NCBI GenBank assembly: GCA_012512605.1
Contig: JAAZDX010000271.1
Coordinates: 1 to 5,333, forward strand
DNA from: Bacillota bacterium
Lineage (GTDB): Bacteria; Bacillota; UBA4882; UBA10575
Direction: 5' to 3'
Length of the DNA stretch: 5,333 bases
The position numbers and the translations under genes are program-made. Positions 5,156-5,333 of the stretch are shown here, piece by piece. The notes below the pieces were generated by a model. That model was not told where the DNA came from. It searched no databases and was given only the letters and a program-made list of their open reading frames with translations. Position 1 is the stretch's first letter. Every line of letters starts with the position of its first letter.

Positions 5156-5310
5156 GACAGAAGTTAATAGGGGAAGTTTAGTAATATAATAGGGGGGGAA
5201 AGATTCGTTTGCCGAATAATTGCCCACCACTTCCGTTTTTTCCAGGTTTTTTCCGAAAATGAGCAGGAGTTGCGGTTTGGAGGGCGAATATAATTGAGGA
5301 TTTATCCCCA

Positions 5311-5318
5311 AAAGGAGG
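5311..5318 (+). promoter_or_regulatory. Strong ribosome binding site of the gene running off the right edge
   Basis: AAAGGAGG is a near-perfect anti-SD match, with its GGAGG core eight bases before the GTG at 5327. Confidence 0.75.
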
Positions 5319-5326
5319 TCTGATCC

Positions 5327-5333
5327 GTGGAGA
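5327..5333 (+). CDS. Start of an unidentified rightward gene (first two codons)
   Basis: Only GTG GAG A is visible, encoding Met-Glu. The call rests on the excellent ribosome binding site at the right spacing and on promoter-like sequences upstream. The product cannot be read from the window. In many Firmicutes rpmB is divergent from an Asp23/Gls24-family gene (yloU) followed by a DAK-type kinase gene (yloV), so a yloU homologue is a reasonable guess from gene order alone. Confidence 0.55.

Larger units (their letters stand above)
5066..5195. repeat. Cluster of TAATAG motifs in the rpmB upstream region
   Basis: TAATAG occurs on the plus strand at 5123, 5165 and 5187, and on the minus strand at 5066-5071 and 5107-5112, five times in about 130 bp. 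The three plus-strand copies extend to TAATAG(G/C)GG and are spaced 42 and 22 bp, close to two-turn multiples of the DNA helix. This could be a regulator binding array or a by-product of AT richness; no known box is recognised. Confidence 0.35.
4973..5326. other. Long AT-rich divergent intergenic region between rpmB and the rightmost gene
   Basis: No credible gene is seen in this 354-bp stretch. A minus-strand frame of 80 codons exists here, but it begins with TTG without a ribosome binding site and resembles no known protein. The contents are, from the rpmB side: the rpmB ribosome binding site and promoter, the TAATAG cluster with the 13-nt palindrome, a purine-rich stretch with a seven-G run (5192-5198), a T-rich direct repeat GTTTTTTCC (5235-5243 and 5246-5254), and the ribosome binding site of the next gene. 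No riboswitch or T-box signature was recognised. Confidence 0.6.

Noticed and set aside
5178..5194. FapR-like half-site TTAGTA upstream of the rightmost gene
   Set aside because: The matching inverted half-site at the required spacing is missing.
5069..5311. Minus-strand frame of 80 codons in the intergenic region, with a hydrophobic end
   Set aside because: It starts with TTG, has no ribosome binding site, overlaps the ribosome binding site and promoters of the rightward gene, and resembles nothing known. The hydrophobic residues follow from AT richness.

Overview
This window looks like chromosomal DNA from a spore-forming Firmicute (Bacillota), most likely a clostridial or related thermophile/anaerobe lineage. 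The reasons are the yunB sporulation gene, strong AGGAGG-type ribosome binding sites, a four-cysteine L28, firmicute-type RodA and class A PBP sequences, and moderate base composition. The genus cannot be fixed from the sequence. The content is mainly housekeeping and sporulation/cell-wall genes. I see no mobile element, CRISPR array, tRNA or rRNA.

Layout from left to right: (1) the 3' end of rodA (+), the cell-elongation SEDS glycosyltransferase. (2) A 133-bp convergent gap with three consecutive hairpins, two of them good intrinsic terminators. (3) A complete class A penicillin-binding protein (-) with transglycosylase and transpeptidase active sites intact and an unusual C-terminal tail of three cysteine/histidine modules. 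(4) A 209-bp divergent region, followed by yunB (+), a membrane-anchored sporulation protein. (5) prs (-), PRPP synthetase, convergent with yunB; its terminator hairpin overlaps the yunB stop codon. (6) rpmB (-), ribosomal protein L28, with its own terminator, so prs and rpmB are probably separate transcripts. (7) A 363-bp AT-rich divergent region with a good rpmB promoter, a candidate rightward promoter containing a 13-nt palindrome, a cluster of TAATAG motifs, and a strong ribosome binding site leading into a rightward gene that starts seven bases before the window ends.

How the genes relate: RodA (SEDS polymerase) and the class A PBP both build peptidoglycan from lipid II, so the left half is a cell-wall neighbourhood. 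YunB beside the PBP adds a spore-formation theme. prs and rpmB serve nucleotide/histidine/tryptophan supply and translation. The most notable observations are the three-module Cys/His tail of the PBP, substitutions at usually conserved positions of Prs, the terminator nested in the end of yunB, and the operator-like cluster upstream of the final gene. None amounts to a clear new system, but the tail and the operator cluster deserve a closer look.
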